This document shows positions 36,594 to 45,346 of a stretch of 64,000 bases of DNA, piece after piece (the stretch's first letter is position 1; each line of letters opens with the position of its first letter). The notes beneath the pieces are model-generated. The model did not search any database. It saw nothing but the letters and a program-made list of their open reading frames with translations, and was not told where the DNA came from. This stretch comes from Hyphomicrobiales bacterium (GTDB taxonomy: Bacteria; Pseudomonadota; Alphaproteobacteria; Rhizobiales; Rhizobiaceae). The DNA lies in NCBI GenBank assembly GCA_900471925.1, contig UCGV01000003.1, positions 361,442 through 425,441 of the forward strand, in the 5' to 3' direction. Both the position numbers and the translations under genes were made by a program.

Positions 36594-37319
36594 ATGTCTT
36601 ACATGACTACCTCTGAAAGGCAGTCATTGCTGTCAGGCGAACTGGCGGTGGCGCGTACGCGCGGCCTGTTTGCACAGGCTCTTGGACGGGTGGCTGCCGC
36701 CTTCGGTTTCGAGCACATCACGTTGCTGAACGCGCCAACGGTGGAAGATCTGCTGCTCAAGCCGCTGATCATCGAGAGTTCGTTGCCGGTGGCCTATATC
36801 AGGGATTTCGACCGCGGCCACATGCTGCGTAGCTGTCCCTTTGCCGCCCGCATGCGGGAATCGGCCGTGCCGCAGGTCTGGCACCTCAGCGATTCAGGAC
36901 AGTCACAAACGTTCCCGGCAGAGCTGCAGAATCTGATGCGCCAGCACGGCATGCTGGCCGGCATCGCCATGCCGATCAATTCCGCAGACGGCCAACGTCT
37001 CGTCTTCTGGTTTGGCGGCGAACGCGGATCGCTCGGCCAGAGCGAGATCAACGAGCTCGCAATGATCATCCTCTACGCGGTCGATACCTACAACACGGTC
37101 AAGCGCAACGAGGACAATGCCCATAGTTCCCTTTCGGCGCGCGAACTGGAAGTGGTCAGATGGACGGCGCAGGGCAAGACCTCGATCGAGATCGGCCAGA
37201 TCCTGGCGCTCTCCGATCACACGGTAAATGCCTATATGACCAACGCAATTAAAAAACTCGATTGCGTCAACCGCACCCAGTTGGTAGCAAAAGCCATCCG
37301 ATTGAAGCTGATCAACTGA
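36594..37319 (+). CDS. LuxR-type regulator lacking AHL-binding residues (solo)
   Basis: 241 residues. The C-terminal LuxR HTH is intact (LSARELEVVRWTAQGKTSIEIGQILALSDHTVNAYMTNAIKKLDCVNRTQLVAKAIRL, about 180-237). The N-terminal half resembles the autoinducer-binding domain, but the AHL pocket is altered: the canonical DP is replaced by SCPFA (80-84) and the first Trp/Tyr of the pocket is not found, although W96 remains. No luxI homologue is in the window. GGGGG lies upstream of the ATG. It may respond to a non-AHL signal or to none; related orphan regulators such as VisN/VisR control motility in rhizobia. Confidence 0.82.
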   Translation: MSYMTTSERQSLLSGELAVARTRGLFAQALGRVAAAFGFEHITLLNAPTVEDLLLKPLIIESSLPVAYIRDFDRGHMLRSCPFAARMRESAVPQVWHLSDSGQSQTFPAELQNLMRQHGMLAGIAMPINSADGQRLVFWFGGERGSLGQSEINELAMIILYAVDTYNTVKRNEDNAHSSLSARELEVVRWTAQGKTSIEIGQILALSDHTVNAYMTNAIKKLDCVNRTQLVAKAIRLKLIN

Positions 37320-37365
37320 GGAATCAGAAGAGAATCAGCGCGTCATCCCGAGCTAGGGGGAAACC

Positions 37366-37827
37366 GTGCCTCTTCGTTTCGAACAGCCGGCCATCGATCA
37401 CCGGCCGCAAACCCGCACCCATGTCGGAATTACCGATGCGGAAGCCCTGACCATGTTTGCCGCCTATCGCCTTTTCGGCTTCTGGCGGATCGACATCGAA
37501 ACAGGTCATTTCTTCGCAAGCGAAGACGTGCACGAAATCTTCGATCTTCCCTACAGCGAAGGGCCGGTCAATCTGGCCGAACTCATCTCGCGCATTCACC
37601 CCGAAGACCGGTTACTGATCGCCGAGACCTTTGAGCAGGCAAGCCTCTACCGCGTCGGCTTTCACTATGTCTATCGCGTCGACAACAGGCTCGGCGGCTA
37701 CAAGATGGTGCGCACCGTCGGCCAGTTCCGTGATGACACCGGTGGTGGCGGTATCGCCGGCATCACCTACGAATTCGTCGAGAAGCTGCGCATCGTCGGC
37801 TTCGAGGATGGCGGCACCCCCGCCTAA
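37366..37827 (+). CDS. Stand-alone PAS-fold protein
   Basis: 153 residues from a GTG with AGGGGGA upstream. One PAS_3-type fold: FGFWRIDIETGHFFASEDVHEIFDLPYSEGPVNLAELISRIHPEDRLLIAETFEQA... followed by FHYVYRVDNRLGGYKMVRTVGQFRDDTGGGGIAGITYEFVE. There is no output domain, so this is probably a sensory partner. It directly follows the LuxR solo (46 bases) and overlaps by four bases the convergent DUF2333 gene. The ligand is unknown. Confidence 0.82.
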   Translation: MPLRFEQPAIDHRPQTRTHVGITDAEALTMFAAYRLFGFWRIDIETGHFFASEDVHEIFDLPYSEGPVNLAELISRIHPEDRLLIAETFEQASLYRVGFHYVYRVDNRLGGYKMVRTVGQFRDDTGGGGIAGITYEFVEKLRIVGFEDGGTPA

Positions 37828-38945
37828 CGATCCAGAACTGAACGGATCTCGACGAGGTTCGAACGCACTCTCAGCATATAAAAGCCCATCGTGGCGAGAT
37901 GGCTCGGCATGATCCAGCCATCTTCCCGACCATTGGAAATAATCGCCGGCTGGATGCGAAGGGCGGCCTGGAACTGCTTCGTCGTCCCGGCCCAGATGGC
38001 TCCGAGGTTCCGTTCTGACACAACCTGAGAGAAGTCTGACTGTGCCGCCGTCAGAATCGCGTAATAAGCGTAGAGCTGGCCATAGGCGAACCAGAATCGA
38101 TCGTCGGCCCGTGTGTCAAACCAGCCGCGATTGTGGTTTTCCGAGCGCTCCGCCAGCATGTCGGACGTGCTGCCGAGATCGTTGGCGATGCGGTCGATGA
38201 ACTGCATGAGGTTATCGGCGCGACCGTCGAAAACTGCATTGCAGGCAGCAAGATCAGTGTTGAACTTGCGCAGGTCCTTGATGGCCGTGCGATAATAGGC
38301 AGGCGTCGGCGTCTTCAGTCCGAAGGGATCGAGCCCGAAATACCAGCTGTGTTCATCGAACTGCAGATTGCCGCGTGCAGTCTGCAGATCGTTGTTGATA
38401 CCCGATGTGCCGCGCACGCGCCCCAGCGTATCGACAAGCTCCGCCGAAGTCCGGCGGATCGCCTGGTTGATGCCGCGCTGGAAGGAGGCCTTGTTGTCAA
38501 GGAAGGGCGTGTGATCCCAATCCATGCCGAAGAAGCCCATCTTGTAGAGCAGCATCGACGATATCCAGGCATTCTGGTTGACGTTGAAATCCGTCAGATC
38601 GGCCGCGACATCAACGATCGCGGAGCGCTGGCAGGTCTTGGTGGAAGTGCCGTCCGCAGCCGGGATTTCCTGCCCTGCCGGCACCTTGCGATCCGAAAGC
38701 CGGTATTGATCGACAAAGTTCGTATTGAAGTTCGACCAGACCTGCGTCTGCCAGATGAAATAGCCGTAGAGAACGACGAGAAACGCCAGAAACGCGATGA
38801 TTGGCAGGCGGATCATCCAGGTCCGCTGCGTATACCATCCGTGAGCGGCAAGAAACGGCCAGAAGGCCCAGGCGGCAAAAAGGCGAAGCCAGCGGCTGAT
38901 CGTCCGGCCGATCAGTCTGAAGAAACCGGTAATCCGGTCGAGCAT
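37824..38945 (-). CDS. DUF2333 family membrane protein
   Basis: 373 residues. One strong N-terminal membrane helix (WMIRLPIIAFLAFLVVLYGYFIWQ, about 44-67) preceded by a basic amphipathic region; the rest is predicted extracytoplasmic. Conserved-looking patches include LLYKMGFFGMDWDHTPFLDNKASFQRGINQAIRRTSAELVDTLGRVRG and FAYGQLYAYYAILTAAQSDF. The family has no known function. CAGGAG precedes the ATG. It follows a coiled-coil gene on the same strand, separated by a region of doubtful coding status. Confidence 0.82.
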   Translation of the reverse strand: MLDRITGFFRLIGRTISRWLRLFAAWAFWPFLAAHGWYTQRTWMIRLPIIAFLAFLVVLYGYFIWQTQVWSNFNTNFVDQYRLSDRKVPAGQEIPAADGTSTKTCQRSAIVDVAADLTDFNVNQNAWISSMLLYKMGFFGMDWDHTPFLDNKASFQRGINQAIRRTSAELVDTLGRVRGTSGINNDLQTARGNLQFDEHSWYFGLDPFGLKTPTPAYYRTAIKDLRKFNTDLAACNAVFDGRADNLMQFIDRIANDLGSTSDMLAERSENHNRGWFDTRADDRFWFAYGQLYAYYAILTAAQSDFSQVVSERNLGAIWAGTTKQFQAALRIQPAIISNGREDGWIMPSHLATMGFYMLRVRSNLVEIRSVLDR

Positions 38946-39221
38946 CGTCGTCTCCTGTCAGGCGGCGAAAACAGGGATATCCGCCCCCTCCACATATGCG
39001 CTTGATCGCCCAAGTACAACAACAGCCACGGATATTTCGGCCAAAACGCTGCGTGGGCCGCACCGAAACCGCCCAGCGTCGAAATCGACGCATAATAAAT
39101 CATGCCCCAACCGCATCCCGCCCACAGCCCCGACCATCGCAGCAAGCTGGGTATTATGGGGCAGCGCTTCGATCTTGGCGAAAAGGGAACGAATGGACGC
39201 GTTTTTTGCCCAGCCGGCCGA
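38946..39221 (-). other. Intergenic region of doubtful coding status
   Basis: 276 bases between the coiled-coil gene and the DUF2333 gene. Two different minus-strand frames stay open across much of it. One (ending LYLGDQAHMWRGRISLF) reads like a short Trp-rich membrane segment; another continues in frame after the TGA of the upstream gene and ends just before the DUF2333 ribosome-binding site. Neither has a convincing start and SD, so I do not call a gene; a missed or frameshifted small gene is possible. Confidence 0.45.
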
Positions 39222-40295
39222 TCAGGAAAGCAGCGAGCGCAGGAAGCCCAGCCCCAGGAGCGGCGATTTGCGCACCACATCGATCAGCGGTGCGTCGGAG
39301 CGCTCCTCTGCATAGGCGGGGAATTTCCGGGTAAATTCCTGGTCCGCGCGGCTCTTGCGCTGGACCAGATCCTGCGGCACCAGCATGCCTTTTTCGAAGA
39401 GCGCGATGGATGCCGCAATATTCGGGAAAAGCTCCGGCTTGATCCTGACCTTCATGCCCGGCCGGTCGGTATCGACCTGCGCCTGATAGATGATCAGTCT
39501 TTCCTCGGTATCGACAGACAACTTGCGGATCAGCACGTTGCATCCCGCAATGCGGCTGTTCAGCCTGTCGACGAAAGCCTGGAACATGCCGATGAAGCGC
39601 TCGCGCCTCTGGCTCTCGTCACGCATTGCATGTTCCTCGACGGAAATGCGCTCGGCCTCCGCCTTCAGCGCCTGACGCTCGGCCTCCATCTGCTCCCAAT
39701 GGGCCTTGCTGCCATAGACGCCGATGCGGCCCTGCGTGTTCAATGCCTTGGCATTGAGTTCCTTCATGCGCATGCGCGCAAGATCGATCTCATCGACGAG
39801 CCGGCGCCGATGCTCGACGATGTCGACAAGGCTGCGTTCCGCACTTTTATGACGCTCGACAAGTGATCGCCGCTGGTCTTCGAGCAAGGTCGCCAGATGA
39901 TCGGATTTCGTCAGCAGATCAAGCAGCTGCTCCACAACAGGCGCCTCGCGCACCCGGGCGCTGTGCATGCGCCACATGCGCTGGCGCGAAAACCAGCCGG
40001 CCATCTTTTCACGACGCGTCAGCCCGCGGAAACTGTCGAGGTCGGCAGAAACCTTGGCTGTCAACCGATCAAGGGAGAAGACGAGTTCGGCCAGCAATAC
40101 GTCAAGCGTCGCGCTGTCGTTGAAAAAGGCCTGGAACCGCGAATTCTGTTCGAGGAACATCTCGTCGGACGAGCGCGTCTCATCGCCGTCGAAGCCTGCG
40201 ATACAGGCGGCGCAATAATCCGCCTCATCGCCCATCGCTTCGGCTAGATCGCGGGCGGCAACATATTGGCTATCGAAGGGCGGGCTCTTGCGCAC
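39222..40295 (-). CDS. Uncharacterised coiled-coil protein
   Basis: 357 residues from a GTG with GGGAG upstream. No signal peptide. A long helical, charged middle (about 105-235: LLTKSDHLATLLEDQRRSLVERHKSAERSLVDIVEHRRRLVDEIDLARMRMKELNAKAL, then QMEAERQALKAEAERISVEEHAMRDESQRRERF) predicts coiled coils. A C-terminal section (KVRIKPELFPNIAASIALFEKGMLVPQDLVQRKS) is globular. Two cysteines in YCAACIAGFDGDE near the N-terminus are notable. I do not recognise the family; TelA-like toxic-anion proteins were considered but the motifs do not fit. Confidence 0.8.
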   Translation of the reverse strand: MRKSPPFDSQYVAARDLAEAMGDEADYCAACIAGFDGDETRSSDEMFLEQNSRFQAFFNDSATLDVLLAELVFSLDRLTAKVSADLDSFRGLTRREKMAGWFSRQRMWRMHSARVREAPVVEQLLDLLTKSDHLATLLEDQRRSLVERHKSAERSLVDIVEHRRRLVDEIDLARMRMKELNAKALNTQGRIGVYGSKAHWEQMEAERQALKAEAERISVEEHAMRDESQRRERFIGMFQAFVDRLNSRIAGCNVLIRKLSVDTEERLIIYQAQVDTDRPGMKVRIKPELFPNIAASIALFEKGMLVPQDLVQRKSRADQEFTRKFPAYAEERSDAPLIDVVRKSPLLGLGFLRSLLS

Positions 40296-40366
40296 CGGGC
40301 ACTCCCAGAGAATCTCCGTTTTCCGAGATTAGTCGTTGGGCGACGAAGAAAACAGGGGGCACAGTC

Positions 40367-40969
40367 TCAAACCGGCTCGGCGATCCATTCGCCGTTCATC
40401 GCATCGTCCCAGTGGCGTCGGCAGAGGGAAACATATTTCTCGTTTCCGCCGACATCGATCTGTGCGCCTTCATGCAGCACATTGCCATCGGCATCGAGCC
40501 GCACGACCATGGTGGCCTTACGCCCGCAATGGCAGATGGTGCGAACCTCGCGCATCTCGTCGGCAATCGCCAGCAATTCCTGGGAAGCCGGAAAGAGCTT
40601 GCCCTGGAAATCCGTCCTGAGCCCATAGACCATGACGGGAATGCCGAGCCTGTCGACCACGCGGGCAAGCTGCCAGACGTGCTCACGCGTCATGAAATGT
40701 GCCTCGTCGAGGAAGACACAGGAAATCGGCTGTCCCTCGCTGCTGAGCTTGCGGATCACCGCATAGAGATCGCTGTCATTTTCGAAGGGAATGGCGTCCG
40801 CTTCCAGCCCGATGCGTGAGCCGATGATGCCACGCCCGGTCCGATCGTCGAAGGCCGCGATCAAGAGAACCGTGCGCATGCCGCGCTCCTGGTAATTGTA
40901 GGAGGCCTGCAGCAGCATGGTCGACTTGCCGGCATTCATCGTCGAGTAGTTGAAATAGAGTTTTGCCAT
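40367..40969 (-). CDS. tdk: Thymidine kinase
   Basis: About 200 residues. It phosphorylates thymidine to TMP in the salvage pathway. Type II TK: P-loop TMNAGKSTMLLQASYNY, lasso/base-binding DEAHFMTREHVWQLA with the catalytic Glu, VYGLRTDFQGKLFPAS, and zinc ligands in ICHCGRKATMVVR and the C-terminal CRRHW. AGGAGA precedes the ATG at 40969; the longer frame to 41011 is rejected. Confidence 0.96.
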   Translation of the reverse strand: MAKLYFNYSTMNAGKSTMLLQASYNYQERGMRTVLLIAAFDDRTGRGIIGSRIGLEADAIPFENDSDLYAVIRKLSSEGQPISCVFLDEAHFMTREHVWQLARVVDRLGIPVMVYGLRTDFQGKLFPASQELLAIADEMREVRTICHCGRKATMVVRLDADGNVLHEGAQIDVGGNEKYVSLCRRHWDDAMNGEWIAEPV

Positions 40970-41205
40970 CGGATTCTCCTTAATTTGCTTCTTGAAAGCT
41001 GGAGAGGGCAAAGAAAAGCCCCGATAAATCGATAGTCACAGGAAATCCCCGTGTCGAAATCGCCAAAAGCCTTGAAAACAAGGCTATCCGCGAAAACACG
41101 AAGACGTCGCAATCGCATAGCCCTGTACGCCGCAAACGCACCGAGATCGCTTGTAAAACTGGGCTATTGATGGTTGGCTTGGGAACGTAAGACTGGGAGT
41201 CTAAA

Positions 41206-42162
41206 ATGAAAACAACAAGCGCATTCAAACTCGTTACCGCAACTGCAGTCGCCGCCCTCTCCGTTGCGACCGCCGCCTTGTCGGCAGACCCTGAAAGCTG
41301 CTCCACCGTCCATCTTTCCGATATCGGCTGGACGGACGTTACTTCCACCACCGCGACCGCAGCCCTGCTTCTGAAGAAGCTCGGCTATGAGGCCGACATC
41401 AAGGTCTTGTCGCTGCCGGTTACCTACACCTCGATGAAGAACAAGGACATCGACGTCTTCCTCGGCAACTGGATGCAGTCGCAGAAGGCCGACATCCAGC
41501 CCTATCTCGATGACAAGTCGGTCGAATCCTACGGTCCGAACCTCGTCGGCGCGAAATATACATTGGCGACCAACGCCAAGGGCGCCGAACTCGGCATCAA
41601 GGACTTCAAGGATATCGCCGCCCATAAGGACGACCTCGACGGCAAGGTCTATGGCATCGAGCCCGGCAACGACGGCAACCGCCATGTCATCGACATGATC
41701 GACAAGAACACCTTCGGCATGAAGGACATGGAACTCGTCGAATCCTCCGAGCAGGGCATGCTGGCGCAGGTCGCCCGCGCCGAGAAGGATGGCAAGCCCA
41801 TCGTCTTCCTCGGTTGGGAACCGCACCCGATGAACACCAACTTCAAGATGACCTATCTGTCGGGTGGTGACGATACGTTCGGGCCAAATTTCGGCGGTGC
41901 CGAAGTCTATACCAACGTGCGTGCCGGCTATCTCGGCGAGTGCCCGAATGTCGGGACATTCGTCAAGAACCTGAAGTTCTCCTTGAAGATGGAGAACGAG
42001 ATCATGAACAAGATCCTGAACGACGGTGAAGATCCGGAAAAGGCAGCGGGCGAATGGTTGAAGGCCAATCCGTCCGCAGTCGAGCCCTGGCTTGCCGGCG
42101 TCAAGACGCGTGACGGCAGCGGCGATGGCCTCGCGGCCATCAAGTCGGGCCTTGGCCTCTGA
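41206..42162 (+). CDS. choX: Choline ABC transporter substrate-binding protein ChoX
   Basis: 318 residues. Cleavable signal peptide (KLVTATAVAALSVATAALSA). The aromatic box known to bind choline in S. meliloti ChoX is present one residue lower in number: W42, D44, W89, Y118, W204, with N155 matching the Asn contributing to the site. It is the first gene of choXWV, and a strong intercistronic hairpin follows, which should keep the binding protein more abundant than the membrane parts. Choline serves as a compatible-solute precursor and carbon/nitrogen source. Confidence 0.96.
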   Translation: MKTTSAFKLVTATAVAALSVATAALSADPESCSTVHLSDIGWTDVTSTTATAALLLKKLGYEADIKVLSLPVTYTSMKNKDIDVFLGNWMQSQKADIQPYLDDKSVESYGPNLVGAKYTLATNAKGAELGIKDFKDIAAHKDDLDGKVYGIEPGNDGNRHVIDMIDKNTFGMKDMELVESSEQGMLAQVARAEKDGKPIVFLGWEPHPMNTNFKMTYLSGGDDTFGPNFGGAEVYTNVRAGYLGECPNVGTFVKNLKFSLKMENEIMNKILNDGEDPEKAAGEWLKANPSAVEPWLAGVKTRDGSGDGLAAIKSGLGL

Positions 42163-42170
42163 TGAGATGA

Positions 42171-42193
42171 ACGGGGCGGGCCTGCCGCCCCGT
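42171..42193 (+). terminator. Intra-operon hairpin between choX and choW
   Basis: ACGGGGCGG-GCCTG-CCGCCCCGT, a nine-base perfect stem followed by TTTTCATTTT. It looks like a partial terminator or mRNA-stabilising 3' structure for choX; some transcripts must read through to choWV. Confidence 0.75.
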
Positions 42194-42239
42194 TTTCATT
42201 TTCATCCCGATCTTCGTTCTCAAGAGACAGGCGCGCTTC

Positions 42240-43085
42240 GTGAATTGGATCACCGACTCTAAAATTCCCATTGGTCCCTGGGCCAAAGCCTTCTTCGATT
42301 GGCTGACGACGAACGGCGAATGGTTCTTCAGGCAACTGTCGGCCCTATTGTCGGCTGTTATCAATGCCCTGCTGTTTGCCTTGCAGAAGCCCGATCCGCT
42401 GATCGTCATCCTCGCCATTACACTGATTGCGTGGTGGCTTCGGCGATCGATCATCGTCGCGGCCTTTACCTGTCTTGGGCTTTTGCTGATCATGAACCAG
42501 GGCTACTGGAAAGAGACGACGCAAACGCTGGCACTCGTGCTCGCGGCTACCTTCGTCAACATGGTGCTCGGCATTCCGCTCGGCATTGCCGCTGCCCGCC
42601 GCGCCTGGGTCTATGCCATCATGCGCCCCATTCTCGATCTCATGCAGACGATCCCGACTTTCGTTTATCTCATTCCGGCGCTGATCCTTTTCGGCCTCGG
42701 CATGGTGCCGGGCCTGATTGCAACCATCATCTTCGCAATCCCTGCGCCTATCCGCCTCACGCGTCTCGGCATTATTTCGACGCCCCCTTCCCTCGTCGAA
42801 GCGGCCGTCGCTTTCGGCGCCACGCCCATGCAGGTTCTGCGGAAAGTAGAACTGCCCTTTGCAATGCCACAGATCATGGCCGGCCTGACGCAGTCGATCA
42901 TGCTATCGCTCTCTATGGTCGTCATCGCCGCCCTTGTCGGCGCCCCCGGCCTCGGCGTGCCGGTTGTGCGTGCGCTCAACACCGTCAACATCGCCCAGGG
43001 CTTTGAATCCGGTTTCTGCATCGTCATCCTAGCGATCATTCTGGACCGCATGTTCCGTAGATCAGGCCAAGGAGACGGCGCATGA
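42240..43085 (+). CDS. choW: Choline ABC transporter permease ChoW
   Basis: 281 residues from a GTG. Integral membrane protein of the BPD/ProW family with about six to seven helices; the EAA-type coupling loop is visible (VEAAVAFGATPMQVLRKVELPFAMPQIMAGL). It overlaps choV by four bases (ATGA). The upstream part (WIFSDSKIPIGPWAKAFFDWLTTNGEWFFRQ-like) is typical of glycine betaine/choline permeases. Start chosen because it directly follows the choX hairpin; the SD is weak. Confidence 0.94.
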   Translation: MNWITDSKIPIGPWAKAFFDWLTTNGEWFFRQLSALLSAVINALLFALQKPDPLIVILAITLIAWWLRRSIIVAAFTCLGLLLIMNQGYWKETTQTLALVLAATFVNMVLGIPLGIAAARRAWVYAIMRPILDLMQTIPTFVYLIPALILFGLGMVPGLIATIIFAIPAPIRLTRLGIISTPPSLVEAAVAFGATPMQVLRKVELPFAMPQIMAGLTQSIMLSLSMVVIAALVGAPGLGVPVVRALNTVNIAQGFESGFCIVILAIILDRMFRRSGQGDGA

Positions 43086-44134
43086 CCGCGGTCAGTTTCA
43101 ACAATGTCAGCATCATCTTCGGCGACCGGCCGGGAACTGCGCTCGCCATGGTCGATCAGGGCCGCACGCGCGACGAGATCAGCGCCGAGACCGGCCTCGT
43201 TCTCGGCGTGGCCAATGCCTCGCTGACGATCCAGGAAGGCGAGATCCTCGTGTTGATGGGCCTTTCAGGCTCCGGCAAATCGACGCTGCTGCGCGCCGTC
43301 AACGGGCTGGCACCCGTCGTGCGCGGCGACGTCGCCGTCTCCACGGCAACAGGTCCGGTCAACCCCTACAGGTGCAATGCCAGAGCGTTGCGCGACCTGC
43401 GCACCCACACCGTCTCCATGGTGTTCCAGCAATTCGCACTTCTGCCCTGGCGCACCGTTGCCGAAAATGTCGGCTTCGGCCTGGAGCTTGCCGGCATGCG
43501 CGATGCCGAACGCAAGACGCGGGTCGGCGAACAGCTCGAACTCGTCAACCTGACGAAATGGGCCGACCGCAAGGTCAACGAACTCTCCGGCGGCATGCAG
43601 CAACGCGTCGGCCTCGCTCGCGCCTTTGCCACCGGCGCGCCGATCCTGCTGATGGACGAACCCTTCTCCGCGCTCGATCCGCTGATCCGTACGCGCCTGC
43701 AGGATGAACTGCTGGAGTTCCAACGGCGGCTGAAGAAGACAATTCTTTTCGTCAGCCACGATCTCGACGAGGCCTTCCGCATCGGCAACCGCATCGCCAT
43801 CATGGAGGGCGGGCGGATTATCCAGTGCGGAACACCGCAGGAAATCGTCAAGAATCCCGCTGATCAGTATGTTGCCGACTTCGTGCAGAACATGAACCCG
43901 ATCAACATGCTGATGGCCTCTGATGTGATGCAGCCTGGTCTTGGAGACGCAGCAATCGGCATGTCGGTCAGCGCCACCGCGCGCGCCACGACACCGCTTG
44001 TCGATATCCTTGACGCGCTGTCCCGGCAGCCGGGCAGCATCGGAGTTGTCGACAACGGCCAGATCGTCGGCTCCATCTCGGCGCAGGATGTCGTCAACGG
44101 CCTCACGCGGCACAGGCGCAAGGAACAGACTTGA
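43082..44134 (+). CDS. choV: Choline ABC transporter ATPase ChoV
   Basis: 350 residues. Walker A LSGSGKST, signature LSGGMQQRVGLARAF, Walker B ILLMDEPFSALDP and the switch His in FVSHDLDEA. The glycine betaine-type N-terminal part (DQGRTRDEISAETGLVLGVANASL) is typical of ProV/ChoV. A short C-terminal CBS-like remainder (TTPLVDILDALSRQPGSIGVVDNGQIVGSISAQDVVNGL) replaces the full tandem CBS of ProV. ATGA overlap with choW. Confidence 0.95.
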   Translation: MTAVSFNNVSIIFGDRPGTALAMVDQGRTRDEISAETGLVLGVANASLTIQEGEILVLMGLSGSGKSTLLRAVNGLAPVVRGDVAVSTATGPVNPYRCNARALRDLRTHTVSMVFQQFALLPWRTVAENVGFGLELAGMRDAERKTRVGEQLELVNLTKWADRKVNELSGGMQQRVGLARAFATGAPILLMDEPFSALDPLIRTRLQDELLEFQRRLKKTILFVSHDLDEAFRIGNRIAIMEGGRIIQCGTPQEIVKNPADQYVADFVQNMNPINMLMASDVMQPGLGDAAIGMSVSATARATTPLVDILDALSRQPGSIGVVDNGQIVGSISAQDVVNGLTRHRRKEQT

Positions 44135-44165
44135 TCCTTTTACTCAGCTTTGCCACAAAGCTTGT

Positions 44166-44915
44166 ATGAAAGAACCATCCTCCACGCTCCGGCAAACCGA
44201 CGACGAGGCCCGCAAGCTGGCGCGCACGCTGTTGCGCTCAGCCCGCTATGCGGCCCTTGCCGTTATCGATCCCGAAACCGGCTTTCCCTTCGCAAGCCGG
44301 GTTCTTCTTGGCACTGATATCGATGGCGTGCCAGTCATCCTCGTATCGGCGCTCTCCACCCACACGAAAGCCCTTGCATCCGATATCAGGGCCTCGCTCC
44401 TGACCGGCGAGCCAGGCAAGGGCGATCCGCTTGCTTATGCGCGCCTGACGACCCAGTGCCGTGCGGAACAAGTGGAACGCGACACGCCGCTCCATGCGCG
44501 CATTCGCAGCCGCTTTCTCGACCGTCACGCCAAGGCAAAACTCTATATCGATTTTCCGGATTTCCGTTTCTTCCGGCTGATCCCGCAGTCGGCAAGCCTG
44601 AACGGGGGATTTGGCCGCGCGTACATTTTGGAGGGGAACGACCTGGTGATTCACTCACCTGCGAATAATGCTATCGCCGAGAAAGCTGATGCCGCAGTGC
44701 GAGATTTAGTAGAACGCTATCCCGACCTCATGTCGGCGCTGGCATCCAGCCTAAAGGCACCTGAAGTGGGCCCTTGGCGCATCTGCGGGATTGATTCCGC
44801 GGGTTTTGATATGATTTCAGGCGACTTATTGTTGCGTTACGAGTTCGATATACCCGCTCTGGATTTAGAGGAGCTTTGTTCAAACATATCTAAAATAGCA
44901 TACCTGATACCTTAA
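44166..44915 (+). CDS. HugZ/pyridoxamine-oxidase-like haem protein (DUF2470)
   Basis: 249 residues. The N-terminal FMN-binding-like split barrel (ARTLLRSARYAALAVIDPETGFPFASRVLLGTDIDGVPVILVSALSTHTKAL..., then ADIDFPDFRFFRLIPQSASLNGGFGRA) resembles pyridoxamine 5'-phosphate oxidase-related proteins of the HugZ type, and the C-terminal part (SLKAPEVGPWRICGIDSAGFDMISGDLLLRYEF) resembles DUF2470. HugZ degrades haem for iron; whether this one does is untested. It ends immediately before the likely NolR box of nolR. Confidence 0.87.
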   Translation: MKEPSSTLRQTDDEARKLARTLLRSARYAALAVIDPETGFPFASRVLLGTDIDGVPVILVSALSTHTKALASDIRASLLTGEPGKGDPLAYARLTTQCRAEQVERDTPLHARIRSRFLDRHAKAKLYIDFPDFRFFRLIPQSASLNGGFGRAYILEGNDLVIHSPANNAIAEKADAAVRDLVERYPDLMSALASSLKAPEVGPWRICGIDSAGFDMISGDLLLRYEFDIPALDLEELCSNISKIAYLIP

Positions 44916-44916
44916 A

Positions 44917-44932
44917 TTTAGGTATATACAAT
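44917..44932. promoter_or_regulatory. Putative NolR operator upstream of nolR
   Basis: TTTAG-GTATATACA-AT matches the published NolR consensus (A/T)TTAG-N9-A(T/A). It starts two bases after the stop of the HugZ-like gene and 97 bases before the nolR ATG, where a self-binding site would be expected (NolR autoregulates in S. meliloti). A six-base motif with flexible ends can occur by chance, so confidence is moderate. Confidence 0.6.
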
Positions 44933-45028
44933 CTTCAGGCCCAATTGCTAATTTTCGTCGTCAGTCGAATACCGTCTGACGGCCTGTGCCTGTAGGGATG
45001 ATGCACGTTTCGCATTAGGAAGAAAAAT

Positions 45029-45346
45029 ATGGACACCTCTGATTTGGCCGAACACACCAATGTGGCGGCAGCTTTATTATCGGCCATGGCCAACCCCAAG
45101 CGTTTGCTGATCCTGACCAGCCTGGTGAAGGGCGAAGTACCGGTCGGCGTTCTCGCCACTCAGGTCGGCCTGAGCCAGTCGGCTCTCTCCCAGCATCTGT
45201 CGAAATTGCGCGCCCAGAAGCTGGTCAAGACCCGCCGCGATGCGCAGACCATCTACTATTCCAGCAACTCCGAGCCGGTCATGAAGATCCTCGCTACGCT
45301 TGAAGACATTTATGTAACCCCTAGCCGGAGCAGGTCTGCGGCTTGA
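45029..45346 (+). CDS. nolR: ArsR-type transcriptional regulator NolR
   Basis: 105 residues. Winged HTH of the ArsR class with DNA-recognition region VGLSQSALSQHLSKLRAQKLVKTRRDAQTIYYSS (about 46-79), which is close to the sequence I recall for S. meliloti NolR (AMANPKRLLIL, SQSALSQHLSKLRAQ). It has no metal-binding ELCVCDL motif, so it is not a metal sensor. In rhizobia NolR represses nod genes and others and is negatively autoregulated. A box matching its target lies just upstream, and a strong terminator follows. Confidence 0.9.
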   Translation: MDTSDLAEHTNVAAALLSAMANPKRLLILTSLVKGEVPVGVLATQVGLSQSALSQHLSKLRAQKLVKTRRDAQTIYYSSNSEPVMKILATLEDIYVTPSRSRSAA

